Shown piece by piece: positions 9,048 through 15,982 of a DNA stretch of 36,235 bases; within the stretch, counting starts at the first letter, position 1; each line of letters begins with the position of its first letter. The translations under genes were made by a program, and so were the position numbers. Under the pieces are notes generated by a model. It saw nothing but the letters and a program-made list of their open reading frames with translations, searched no databases and was not told where the DNA came from. This DNA comes from JBKECF01 sp047974375 (GTDB taxonomy: Bacteria; Bacillota; Clostridia; Lachnospirales; CAMZNU01): positions 1 to 36,235 of the forward strand of contig JBKECF010000001.1 of assembly GCA_047974375.1 (NCBI GenBank). Reading direction: 5' to 3'.

Positions 9048-9721
9048 AAGTGCATTATTTGTATGGGAAAAATATAGAGAACATTTAGCCCAAAAAGGAA
9101 AAGGTTTGAAAATAGCAAATGATATAGAATATGCAAACCATATTGAAAATATGCTTTGCGATAAAAAATTTTCTCCCAAAGCAGTTTTGTATGACATTAT
9201 AGAAAATAACATTATATTCAAAACAAAAGTTTGTTTCAAAACACTGTATAATTATATAGACAATAATATATTTTTTAGGCTTACCAATAAAGATTTGCCT
9301 GTAAAGCGAAATAAAAAACGTATATATAAGAAAGTTAAAAAAAGAAGCAAGATTTTTGGTTATAGTATTGAAAAAAGACCTAAAGAAGCTGATAAAAGAA
9401 ATACTTTTGGTCGTTGGGAGATGGATTGTATTATTGGAGCAAGAGAAAAAGAAGAAGCTTTACTTGTTTTAACAGAAAGACTAACTCGATATGAAATAAT
9501 TAGAATTTTACCTGAAAAAAAGTTAAACACGTAATTGAAAAAATAAATAAACTAGAAAATATTTTAGGTTTTGAAGATTTCCGTAAAATATTCAAAACAA
9601 TTACAGTCGATAATGGGTCAGAATTTACATGTAATAATAAATTTCAGACATCTTGTTTAGATAAAGAAAAATTAAGGACGAAAGTATATTACTGTCATCC
9701 ATATAGCAGTTGGGAACGAGG
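9037..9721 (+). pseudogene. IS30-family transposase, 5'-truncated left part, split by IS607
   Basis: From 9037 the frame gives KGKGLKIANDIEYANHIE, KTLYNYIDNNIFFRLTNK, SIEKRPKEADKRNTFGRWE and LLVLTERLTRYE, all typical of IS30 transposases (DDE fold, with the first Asp in EMDC). At 9515-9521 there are seven A followed by G; the frame ends at a stop (9532-9534), but the -1 frame continues VKHVIEKINKLE, TVDNGSEFT (second catalytic Asp) and YYCHPYSSWERG. At 9720-9721 the gene is cut by the IS607 element, and the rest resumes at 11744. The N-terminal helix-turn-helix part (roughly 60-70 residues) is missing and replaced by unrelated sequence. The gene is therefore dead three ways: truncation, frame change and insertion. 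Confidence 0.88.
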
Positions 9722-9743
9722 GCAACGACAGTTAAAATAAATT

Positions 9744-9755
9744 TATAAAAATCTA
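9744..9755 (+). repeat. IS607 left-end copy of 12-bp inverted repeat
   Basis: TATAAAAATCTA, the exact reverse complement of 11719-11730 near the right end. It probably forms part of the TnpA recognition sequence. Confidence 0.6.
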
Positions 9756-9765
9756 AAGTAATGTA

Positions 9766-9794
9766 TTGAATAATAGTATAAAAAGTATTATAAT
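9766..9794 (+). promoter_or_regulatory. Promoter of IS607 tnpA
   Basis: TTGAAT (9766-9771), a 17-bp spacer, then TATAAT (9789-9794). It is followed by a very strong ribosome binding site, GGAGGTGATG at 9801-9810, before the ATG at 9815. Confidence 0.65.
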
Positions 9795-9814
9795 TATCAC
9801 GGAGGTGATGAGAA

Positions 9815-10441
9815 ATGAAATATTATTCAATAGGCGAGTTTTCAAAGATGATAGGTAAAACCCCACAAACGTTAAGAGATTGGCATAGAAAAGGTAGTTT
9901 TATACCTAATCATATAACAGATGGTGGGACTAGGTATTATTCACAAGAACAACTCAATCATTTTTTAGGAATAAAAGGCGAAAAAACTAAAAACAGAAAA
10001 ATTATAGGCTATTGTAGAGTTTCAAGTAATAAACAAAAAGACGACTTAGAAAGACAAGTTGAGAATGTAAAAACTTATATGATAGCCAAAGGATATTCTT
10101 TTGATGTTATAACAGACATTGGAAGTGGAATTAATTATAACAAAAAAGGATTAAATCAATTAATAGATTTAATAACTAATTCAGAAGTTGAAAAAATAGT
10201 AGTATTATACAAAGATAGATTATTAAGATTTGGATTTGAGATAATAGAAAATCTATGTGATAAATACGGAACGGTAATAGAAATCATAGATAATACTGAA
10301 AAAACAGAGGAGCAAGAATTAGTTGAAGATTTAATACAAATAGTTACAGTTTTTAGTTGCAGATTACAAGGAAAAAGAGCCAATAAAGCTAAAAAGATGA
10401 TAAAGGAGTTGTTAGAAGATGATACTAGCGAAAAAAGTTAG
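9815..10441 (+). CDS. tnpA: IS607-family TnpA serine recombinase
   Basis: Protein of 208 residues. The N-terminus (1-50) is a MerR-like DNA-binding domain: YYSIGEFSKMIGKTPQTLRD followed by GGTRYYS. The catalytic domain starts at about 62 with IIGYCRVSSNKQKDDLERQ, in which Ser70 matches the nucleophile of the Y-x-R-V-S motif of serine recombinases. The downstream LYKDRLLRFGFEIIENL contains the family's arginine-rich D-R-L-x-R block. Having the DNA-binding domain in front of the catalytic domain is the IS607 layout, the reverse of resolvases. The enzyme moves the element through a circular intermediate into GG-containing sites. Its end overlaps tnpB by 23 bp, so the two genes form one transcript. 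Confidence 0.95.
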   Translation: MKYYSIGEFSKMIGKTPQTLRDWHRKGSFIPNHITDGGTRYYSQEQLNHFLGIKGEKTKNRKIIGYCRVSSNKQKDDLERQVENVKTYMIAKGYSFDVITDIGSGINYNKKGLNQLIDLITNSEVEKIVVLYKDRLLRFGFEIIENLCDKYGTVIEIIDNTEKTEEQELVEDLIQIVTVFSCRLQGKRANKAKKMIKELLEDDTSEKS

Positions 10442-11534
10442 ATTATTACCTACTAAAGAACAAGAACAACAACTTTGGAAATCGGTAGGTACAGCAAGAT
10501 TTATTTATAACTGGACACTTAATAAACAAGAAGAAAACTACAAAAATGGTGGGAAGTTTATAAGTGATAATGATTTAAGAAAAGAATTAACGATATTAAA
10601 GCAAGACGAGCTAAAGTGGCTTAGTGAAGTATCTAACAATGTTGCTAAACAAGCAGTAAAAGACGGTTGTAATGCTTATAAGCGATTTTTCAAAGGACAG
10701 GCAGATAAGCCTAAATTTAAAAGTAGACGTAAAAGCAAAAAGTCTTTTTACAATGATACTGAAAAGTTGAAAGTTAAAGATAATAAACTTGTTTTAATAG
10801 AAAAAGTAGGTTGGTTGAGAACAAATGAACAAATACCACTAGGAACTAAATACACAAATCCTAGAATTAGCTACGATAATAAATATTGGTATATTTCTGT
10901 TGGAATAGAACAAGCTGAAACAACAGAAAATTTAACAGATATTTCACTGGGCATAGACTTAGGGCTTAAAGATTTGGCAGTCTGTTCAAATGGTTACGTT
11001 TACAAAAATATTAATAAAACCTATGCTGTAAGAAAAATAGAAAAACGATTAAAAAGATTACAAAAACAAGTTAGTAAAAAATATGAAAATAATAAAAATG
11101 GAAAGGAGTTTGCCAAAACTAAAAATATTATAAAGCTTGAAAAGCAGATACAACTAATACATAGAAAATTAGCAAATATAAGAAACAATTATATTCATCA
11201 AACGACTACTAGCATAGTGAAAACCAAACCTTGTAAAATAGTTATTGAAGATTTGAATGTAAAAGGAATGATGAAAAATAAACACTTATCGGATAGCATA
11301 AGAAAACAAAGTTTCTATGAATTTAGACGACAACTAGAGTATAAGACTAAATTTAGAGGAATTGAATTAGTGGTAGCAGATAGATTTTATCCATCATCAA
11401 AAACTTGTAGTTGCTGTGGAAATATTAAGAAAGATTTAAAACTTAAAGATAGAGTGTATATCTGTGAATGTGGTTTTACCATTGACAGAGATTTAAACGC
11501 AAGTATCAATCTTTCAAGATATAAATTAGCTTAA
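10419..11534 (+). CDS. tnpB: TnpB RNA-guided nuclease of IS607
   Basis: Protein of 371 residues, full length for TnpB. The N-terminal helix-turn-helix/OrfB region includes TARFIYNWTLN. The split RuvC centre is complete: Asp180 in LGIDLGLKDLAV, Glu277 in IVIEDLNVKGM and Asp358 (or Asp356) in DRDLNASINL. A zinc-finger insert carries Cys330 and Cys333 and then Cys349 and Cys351; the second pair is CxC rather than CxxC. TnpB proteins cut DNA beside a short target-adjacent motif using a guide RNA made from the element's right end, which favours retention or homing of the element. The start at 10419 lies inside tnpA, preceded by an AAAGGAG ribosome binding site. All catalytic residues are present, so activity is likely. 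Confidence 0.95.
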   Translation: MILAKKVRLLPTKEQEQQLWKSVGTARFIYNWTLNKQEENYKNGGKFISDNDLRKELTILKQDELKWLSEVSNNVAKQAVKDGCNAYKRFFKGQADKPKFKSRRKSKKSFYNDTEKLKVKDNKLVLIEKVGWLRTNEQIPLGTKYTNPRISYDNKYWYISVGIEQAETTENLTDISLGIDLGLKDLAVCSNGYVYKNINKTYAVRKIEKRLKRLQKQVSKKYENNKNGKEFAKTKNIIKLEKQIQLIHRKLANIRNNYIHQTTTSIVKTKPCKIVIEDLNVKGMMKNKHLSDSIRKQSFYEFRRQLEYKTKFRGIELVVADRFYPSSKTCSCCGNIKKDLKLKDRVYICECGFTIDRDLNASINLSRYKLA

Positions 11535-11743
11535 AGTCACCTAAAAGACAAAGTTAATATGTAGGATTCGTTGTATCCGAATTTACGCCTTTGGAGTGTT
11601 ATATAAACTTGGTCGCATAGTCGAGCAGTAAAGCAAAGCTTTACGACCAGACTAAAGTAGATAATTATTTATAGTTATCGAAATAGAACACATTGAAAAA
11701 GGAATTAAACAAGATTTATAGATTTTTATAGATTTTTGGCAAC
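11535..11743 (+). ncRNA. Probable TnpB guide RNA (omega/right-end RNA) scaffold
   Basis: The 209 bp between the tnpB stop and the right end are non-coding and structured. GTAAAGC/GCTTTAC (11628-11644, AAA loop) is nested inside TGGTC/GACCA (11610-11614 with 11645-11649). In characterised TnpB systems this region, with the 3' end of tnpB, makes the RNA scaffold, and the guide is the DNA just past the right end. Here the guide would begin AAGTAATGAAAACGC, IS30 transposase sequence. Exact RNA ends cannot be read from sequence. Confidence 0.6.
11712..11743 (+). repeat. IS607 right-end repeats (12-bp inverted, 10-bp tandem)
   Basis: TAGATTTTTATA (11719-11730) is the exact inverse of 9744-9755. 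Around it a unit of about 10 bp recurs three times (AGATTTATAG, ATTTTTATAG, ATTTTTGGCA from 11712). One-helical-turn spacing suits cooperative TnpA binding at the end. Confidence 0.5.
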
Positions 11744-11935
11744 GGAAGTAATGAAAACGCTAATAAATTGATAAGACGGCACTTGCCAAAAGATACATCT
11801 TTCAAAAATATTGCGTGTAAAACTGTAAAATATATAGAAAATTGGATAAATAATTATCCACGAGGAATTTTTGACGGAAAATCAGTGAATTATATATATA
11901 AAAAAGAGTTAGAAAAGATAAATTTAGTTGTCTAG
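11744..11935 (+). pseudogene. IS30-family transposase, C-terminal part after IS607
   Basis: The reading frame resumes exactly as GSNENANKLIRRHLPKDTSF, continuing to VKYIENWINNYPRGIFDGK and ending KKELEKINLVV and a stop at 11933-11935. This is the canonical C-terminus of IS30 transposases, including the catalytic Glu in NEN. It is in phase with the left part across the GG junction. No obvious IS30 right inverted repeat was found before the hydrogenase terminator at 11953. Confidence 0.9.
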
Positions 11936-11947
11936 TTATAAGTTACA

Positions 11948-11972
11948 TCAAAAATCCCCCCTAGGGGGGATT
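11948..11972 (-). terminator. Terminator of the hydrogenase operon
   Basis: A perfect 20-bp palindrome (AAT, six C, TA, six G, ATT) at 11953-11972, followed on the minus strand by TTTTTGATG. It lies about 50 bp past the hydA stop. Its G/C-rich stem stands out in this AT-rich sequence. Confidence 0.7.
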
Positions 11973-12022
11973 AGGCAAATATCACTTTTCTTTTGCTAAA
12001 CTACTTTAAGAATACTATAATT

Positions 12023-13747
12023 TTACAATCTTAATACATCTTTTCTATTTTTATATTTCGTATGTAATAATTTATGAGATTTATAACTTAATGGTTCTCC
12101 GAGAAATTCGCTATAAATCATTTTTATGGCTGGTGACTCGTGAGATTTTCTTATAGGTAGATCCTCGTCTTGAGCATAAACGCTTTTCGTTCTTTCTATA
12201 ACTTTAGCTTTAGTACGAGTTGGATTACCTCCGCCACCAATGCATCCACCAGGGCAGGCCATTACTTCTACAAAGTGGTAAAAAATTTCTTTTTTCTTAA
12301 TTTTATCCATTAATTTTCTTGCTTCGCCTAAAGAATGTACAACAGCTACTTTTACATCAATATCATTTATTGTAATAGTTGCATCTTTAAACCAATCGTA
12401 ACCTCTTACGTCATGAAACTCTATTTCTTTAAGCTCTGTACCTGTCAATACTTCATAAACAGTTCTAAGAGCTGCCTCCATAACACCGCCTGTTGCTGCA
12501 AATATTTCTCCTGCTCCTGTACCAAGACCGAAAGGGTTGTCAAAAGGAGTTTCATCTAGTTTATCGAAATCAATGCCAGCTGCTTTTATCATTTTAGCCA
12601 GTTCTTGAACTGTAAGAGATAAGTCAACATCTTGATGACCGCTATCATTCATCTCAAATCTTATGGATTCGAACTTTTTCGCCGTGCAAGGCATTATGGA
12701 AACGCTGCATATATCTTTAGCAGGAATATTTTGTTTTTCAGCAAAAAAAGTTTTAATAACTGCACCAAACATTTGTTGTGGAGATTTTGCTGTTGATAAA
12801 TGGTCTGTAAACTCGGAATAATAAGTTTCGCAAAACTTTACCCAACCAGGACAACATGAAGTAATCATCGGTAACACACCGTTATTAGTTATTCTATGTA
12901 AAAGTTCATTTCCTTCTTCCATAATTGTAAGGTCTGCTGAAAAATCGCTATCAAATACATAGTCGAATCCTAACATTTTCATAGCTGTAACCATTTTTCC
13001 AGTAGCAGCTACTCCCGGTTCACTTCCTAAAGCTTCAGCTATTGTAGTTCTTGATGATGGGGCTATTTGAGCAACTATAGTTTTGCCTATTTTTTTATTA
13101 TTATAAAATACATTAGTTTGGTCATTTATAGTTAATGCACCAACAGGACATACTTGAACACATTGACCGCAATTTATACAAGCTGTGTCCACAAGTTTTT
13201 TACCGTATGGAGGGGCTATAACTGTTTCACGGCCTCTATTTTCTTTGGCTAAAACGCCTACAGTTTGTATATCGTTACAGACTTCAGCACAGCGTCCGCA
13301 TATTATACATTTATTTCCATCGAAAGTTATAGAAACTGAGGAATTATCTATTTCCTTATTTCTTGTTTCTACTTCGTATGGAATAGGGGAATTCATATTT
13401 AAATCTGTTGCAATACTTTGTAATTCACATAAATTATTTTTACTACAGCTTAGGCACTCCATTGGATGGTGTGATAAAATAAGTTCCATAACACCTTTGC
13501 GAGCCTCTATAACTCTTGGGGTATTAGTCTTTATAACCATATTTGCAGATACTGGATAACTACAAGCCGGCTGTAAAAGCTTTTGCCCATTTACTTCCAC
13601 TACACATATTCTACAGACTGATTTAATAGATAAATCCTCATGGTAACAAAGAGTAGGAATATTAATATGAGCCAATTTAGCTGCTTGCAAAATCGTAATA
13701 TTTTCTTTAACTTCTATTTCTATATTATCTATATTAATTTTTATCAT
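12023..13747 (-). CDS. hydA: [FeFe] hydrogenase large subunit HydA
   Basis: Protein of 574 residues with a complete multi-cluster [FeFe] hydrogenase layout. N-terminal [2Fe-2S] domain: Cys34, 45, 48, 62. His-ligated [4Fe-4S]: His94, Cys98, 101, 107. Two-cluster ferredoxin domain: Cys147/150/153/157 and Cys190/193/196/200. The H-cluster motifs are TSCCPGW (298-299), MPCTAKKFE (354) and VMACPGGCIGGGG (498, 502), including the proton-relay cysteine (298). It is the last gene of hydCBA, 9 bp after hydB, with an AGGAGG ribosome binding site. With NADH-linked partners it makes H2 from reducing equivalents in the cytosol. A short small-subunit-like tail follows the H-cluster domain. The maturation genes hydEFG are not in the window. 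Confidence 0.97.
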   Translation of the reverse strand: MIKINIDNIEIEVKENITILQAAKLAHINIPTLCYHEDLSIKSVCRICVVEVNGQKLLQPACSYPVSANMVIKTNTPRVIEARKGVMELILSHHPMECLSCSKNNLCELQSIATDLNMNSPIPYEVETRNKEIDNSSVSITFDGNKCIICGRCAEVCNDIQTVGVLAKENRGRETVIAPPYGKKLVDTACINCGQCVQVCPVGALTINDQTNVFYNNKKIGKTIVAQIAPSSRTTIAEALGSEPGVAATGKMVTAMKMLGFDYVFDSDFSADLTIMEEGNELLHRITNNGVLPMITSCCPGWVKFCETYYSEFTDHLSTAKSPQQMFGAVIKTFFAEKQNIPAKDICSVSIMPCTAKKFESIRFEMNDSGHQDVDLSLTVQELAKMIKAAGIDFDKLDETPFDNPFGLGTGAGEIFAATGGVMEAALRTVYEVLTGTELKEIEFHDVRGYDWFKDATITINDIDVKVAVVHSLGEARKLMDKIKKKEIFYHFVEVMACPGGCIGGGGNPTRTKAKVIERTKSVYAQDEDLPIRKSHESPAIKMIYSEFLGEPLSYKSHKLLHTKYKNRKDVLRL

Positions 13748-13756
13748 ATTATCCTC

Positions 13757-15034
13757 CTAGTTTGATACAGAGCATGTAGGACAAAAATCTTTATCCAAAT
13801 GCAAGTTATATGAGTCTATAAAATTTGCAATACTACTTAAAACGGGAACAGCTGTAGAATGACCTAATCCACAAAGGGCTGTTTCTCTTATGGTATTAGA
13901 CAGACGTTTAAGAGTTTTTAAATCTTTAACTTCACCTTTGCCTAAAGAAATTTTATCTACTAACTTTAAAAGTTGAGTACTGCCTTCCCTACATGGTATA
14001 CATTTGCCACAAGACTCATCTACAAAAAATTCCAGTATATTTTTTACAATATCTAGTATGCAATTAGAATCGTCGATTACAAATATTGTTCCGCAACCTA
14101 GGCGACCTCCAGAAGATTCAACTTGGTCAATATCTAAATTAATATTAAGCTGTTCAGGATTTATAATAGCCCCTGAACTACCTCCTGTTTGTACAGCTAG
14201 TATTTTTCTATCCCCCTCCACGCCCTGGCAGACATCATATATAATTTCCTTTAAATTTGCACCCATAGGAAATTCGTATACTCCTCTTTTTTTAACATTT
14301 CCACATACAGTGAAAAGTTTTGTGCCTGGGCTGTTTTCTGTACCTATGTTTCTGTACCACTTTGCTCCGTGAGTAAAAATAACTCCGATATTTGCTAGAG
14401 TTTCTACATTACTAGAAACAGTTGGTAGACCAAAAAGTCCGTAAGTTCCTGGATATGGAGGTCTAGTTCTTGGTTCTCCTCTATTTCCTTCGATGGACTC
14501 AAAAAGTGCTGTTTCTTCGCCGCATACATAGGCTCCGGCGCCACTTCTTATTTCTATTTCGAAATTAAAACCACTATTTAAAATATTTTCTCCTAGAAGC
14601 TTTTCCCCCTTAGCACTTTCTAAAGCTCTATGTAGTATGGAAAATAAATATGAATACTCTGCTCTTAAATAAATATAGCCCTTTTGTGCGCCGATGGCTT
14701 TACCTATAATTATTATGCCTTCTAAAATACTGTGAGGATCAGCTGATAATAATACTCTATCTTTATTTGTACCTGGCTCGCCTTCGTCTGCATTACAGAC
14801 TACTACTTTTTCATTACTGTCTGCGTCATAGGCAAATTTTATTTTTAACCATGTTGGAAACCCAGCTCCGCCACGACCTCTAAGACCTGAATCTTTTAAT
14901 TGATTTATTATTTCTTCGCCAGAAAGATTTATGGCATTTTTAAGCCCGACATAAACCCCGTTTTCCATTGCAACAGTTGCCTCTTCCATATTTGCAACAC
15001 CTAAGTTTTTAAGTAATATACGTTTTTCTTCCAT
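13757..15034 (-). CDS. hydB: NADH-binding hydrogenase subunit HydB (NuoF-like, short form)
   Basis: Protein of 425 residues, the NuoF core. It shows the glycine-rich nucleotide site RGRGGAGFP (52-60), the FMN-contacting CNADEGEPGTNKDR (80-93), GAGAYVCGEETAL, and a C-terminal [4Fe-4S] site at Cys342/345/348 and Cys388. Classical electron-bifurcating HydB proteins run to about 600 residues, with an extra N-terminal thioredoxin-like [2Fe-2S] domain and a C-terminal two-cluster ferredoxin domain. Both extensions are absent here; the protein ends shortly after an isolated FCPTC. It lies 2 bp after hydC and 9 bp before hydA. It should pass electrons between NADH and HydA. The missing clusters make a non-bifurcating, NADH-only partnership plausible. 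Confidence 0.95.
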   Translation of the reverse strand: MEEKRILLKNLGVANMEEATVAMENGVYVGLKNAINLSGEEIINQLKDSGLRGRGGAGFPTWLKIKFAYDADSNEKVVVCNADEGEPGTNKDRVLLSADPHSILEGIIIIGKAIGAQKGYIYLRAEYSYLFSILHRALESAKGEKLLGENILNSGFNFEIEIRSGAGAYVCGEETALFESIEGNRGEPRTRPPYPGTYGLFGLPTVSSNVETLANIGVIFTHGAKWYRNIGTENSPGTKLFTVCGNVKKRGVYEFPMGANLKEIIYDVCQGVEGDRKILAVQTGGSSGAIINPEQLNINLDIDQVESSGGRLGCGTIFVIDDSNCILDIVKNILEFFVDESCGKCIPCREGSTQLLKLVDKISLGKGEVKDLKTLKRLSNTIRETALCGLGHSTAVPVLSSIANFIDSYNLHLDKDFCPTCSVSN

Positions 15035-15036
15035 AT

Positions 15037-15531
15037 TTATTCCTCCTCTCTTATATATCTCTTAAGTACTTTTATAACTTTTTCTTCATCTAAATCGCCA
15101 TAAGTTTTATCATTTATCATAATTGATGGCGAAACTTGACAATGACCTATACATGGACAAAGTTCAATTGTGAACATACCATCTTTAGTAGTTTCTCCAA
15201 TGTCAATTTTTAAAAATTCTTTTATGGTATTTATTACCTCTTTAGCTCCACGAACGTGACAAGGGGCGCTGTTGCACATGCGAATAATATATTTACCTGT
15301 AGGTTTTACTGATAAGTATTGATAGAAAGTTACAAAACTATATACATGATTTTGAGTTAACTCCATCTCCCTAGCTATAACTGCGGCTACATCTTCGGAA
15401 AGTGATGGGCAAATTTTTTGTACTTGAATAATTACATCCATAAGTCTGTCCTTTTGACCCTTGTATTTAGATGCGATTTCTGCAACTTGTACAATGGCTG
15501 AAGGGTTTGTTGTAATGCTATAATAATCCAT
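15037..15531 (-). CDS. hydC: Hydrogenase [2Fe-2S] subunit HydC (NuoE-like)
   Basis: Protein of 164 residues from the ATG at 15529-15531, chosen because an AGGAGGA ribosome binding site sits just upstream. An in-frame upstream extension to 15630 would start near the promoter and has no such site. Helical N-terminus, then a thioredoxin-like [2Fe-2S] domain with RMCNSAPCHVRG and ELCPCIGHCQVSPSIMIND (CxxxxC and CxxxC ligands). As in NuoE, it pairs with the NuoF-like HydB to form the NADH-oxidising arm of the hydrogenase. It is the first gene of hydCBA. Confidence 0.95.
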   Translation of the reverse strand: MDYYSITTNPSAIVQVAEIASKYKGQKDRLMDVIIQVQKICPSLSEDVAAVIAREMELTQNHVYSFVTFYQYLSVKPTGKYIIRMCNSAPCHVRGAKEVINTIKEFLKIDIGETTKDGMFTIELCPCIGHCQVSPSIMINDKTYGDLDEEKVIKVLKRYIREEE

Positions 15532-15576
15532 GGGCTTCCTCCTAAATAATTCAACTAAAATAAAGTTATATATAAA

Positions 15577-15605
15577 ATTATATTTTAGAAGATAATATTT
15601 GTAAA
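15577..15605 (-). promoter_or_regulatory. Promoter of hydCBA
   Basis: On the minus strand, TTTACA (15605-15600), a 17-bp spacer, then TATAAT (15582-15577), giving a leader of about 40 nt before hydC. Confidence 0.7.
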
Positions 15606-15746
15606 TAATAAATAAATTTTTAACACACAATAATATTTATTATTTAAATACGCAATATCAATAGAAATCATTTTTCGGAAAATTATCAAATACTATTAGT
15701 TTAATTGTGACCTTTATATTTTTTTTATATATTTCCTTCAAAAAGT

Positions 15747-15775
15747 TTGACAATAAAATTTAATTGCTATATACT
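15747..15775 (+). promoter_or_regulatory. Promoter of the aro leader and operon
   Basis: TTGACA (15747-15752), a 17-bp spacer, then TATACT (15770-15775): near-perfect sigma-A consensus. Transcription would start near 15782, giving about 200 nt of leader before the first aro gene. It diverges from the hydCBA promoter about 140 bp away. Confidence 0.85.
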
Positions 15776-15817
15776 TATTATAAATAAATCACAACTAACA
15801 AATAAGGGGTCAATGCG

Positions 15818-15883
15818 ATGAAAAAGAACTTGAAAAATAATTCATTAAACACAAATTCATTCTTTTACTTTAGCCGTTTTTAA
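15818..15883 (+). CDS. Phe-rich leader peptide of the aro operon
   Basis: A 21-residue open frame starting at ATG 15818, with an AAGGGG ribosome binding site (15804-15809) 8 bp upstream. The head is Asn/Lys-rich and the last nine residues are NSFFYFSRF: four Phe and one Tyr clustered right before the stop at 15881-15883. It is placed between a consensus promoter and an intrinsic terminator, ahead of aromatic amino acid genes. This is the arrangement of attenuator leader peptides such as PheL and TrpL of enterobacteria. A ribosome short of charged tRNA-Phe would stall at 15860-15880. No protein function is expected for the peptide itself. Confidence 0.8.
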   Translation: MKKNLKNNSLNTNSFFYFSRF

Positions 15884-15900
15884 CTTAATAATGACGGTTA
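15871..15900 (+). promoter_or_regulatory. Leader hairpin overlapping the end of the leader peptide
   Basis: TAGCCGT (15871-15877) can pair with ACGGTTA (15894-15900) around a 16-nt loop (7 bp, one G-U). The left arm lies inside the last codons of the Phe-rich leader, so ribosome position would control whether it forms. It is a candidate for the 1:2 pause stem. The alternative antiterminator pairing is not clear by eye. Confidence 0.45.
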
Positions 15901-15920
15901 CCTTTGCTTTCCCATTTTTT

Positions 15921-15955
15921 AAAGAGCCTTGAGTGACTAACTCAAGGCCCTTTTT
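15921..15955 (+). terminator. Attenuator terminator of the aro operon
   Basis: Nine-bp stem GCCTTGAGT (15926-15934) / ACTCAAGGC (15940-15948), 5-nt loop, followed by CCTTTTT. It lies between the leader peptide stop and the aroE-aroK start at 15983. Transcription of the operon must read through it. Confidence 0.85.
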
Positions 15956-15982
15956 GCATATATAACAAAAGAAGGAGGACTT

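Larger units (their letters stand above)
9722..11743 (+). mobile_element. IS607-family insertion sequence nested in IS30
   Basis: An element of about 2.02 kb carrying tnpA (serine recombinase) and tnpB, inserted in the IS30 transposase gene. Removing 9722-11743 joins TGGGAACGAGG to AAGTAATGAAAACGC and restores the frame as SSWERGSNENANKLIRR, the expected IS30 sequence. Both junctions carry a GG (9720-9721 and 11744-11745), the dinucleotide core expected for IS607 elements, with no longer target duplication. GGCAACG occurs at both borders, so the exact cut could shift by a few bases. The ends carry a 12-bp inverted repeat. All parts look intact, so the element may still be active. Confidence 0.92.

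Noticed and set aside
8758..9183. A shared 18-mer (AAAAAATTTTCTCCCAAA) at 8758 and 9166.
   Set aside because: One copy is part of a terminator and the other encodes KKFSPK in the transposase; the similarity does not extend, so a repeat is not supported.
9722..11743. IStron (IS607 combined with a group I intron).
   Set aside because: Only about 93 bp precede tnpA, too short for the intron core these elements carry at the left end, and no group I core elements were recognised.
8675..11955. TTTTTGATG at 8675 and its inverse at 11947-11955 as terminal inverted repeats of a complete 1.26-kb IS30.
   Set aside because: Only the outer 9 bp agree well, no target duplication flanks them, the transposase head is missing, and the right copy overlaps the hydrogenase terminator's T run. 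Likely chance in AT-rich DNA.
15037..15630. Longer hydC start with 33 extra residues.
   Set aside because: The extension covers the leader and has no ribosome binding site, whereas the ATG at 15531 has AGGAGGA and matches the family N-terminus.
15600..15720. Rex-type redox operator upstream of hydCBA.
   Set aside because: Only half-sites were found (TTGTGA at 15705-15710; TTGTGTGTTAA on the minus strand); no full inverted repeat.
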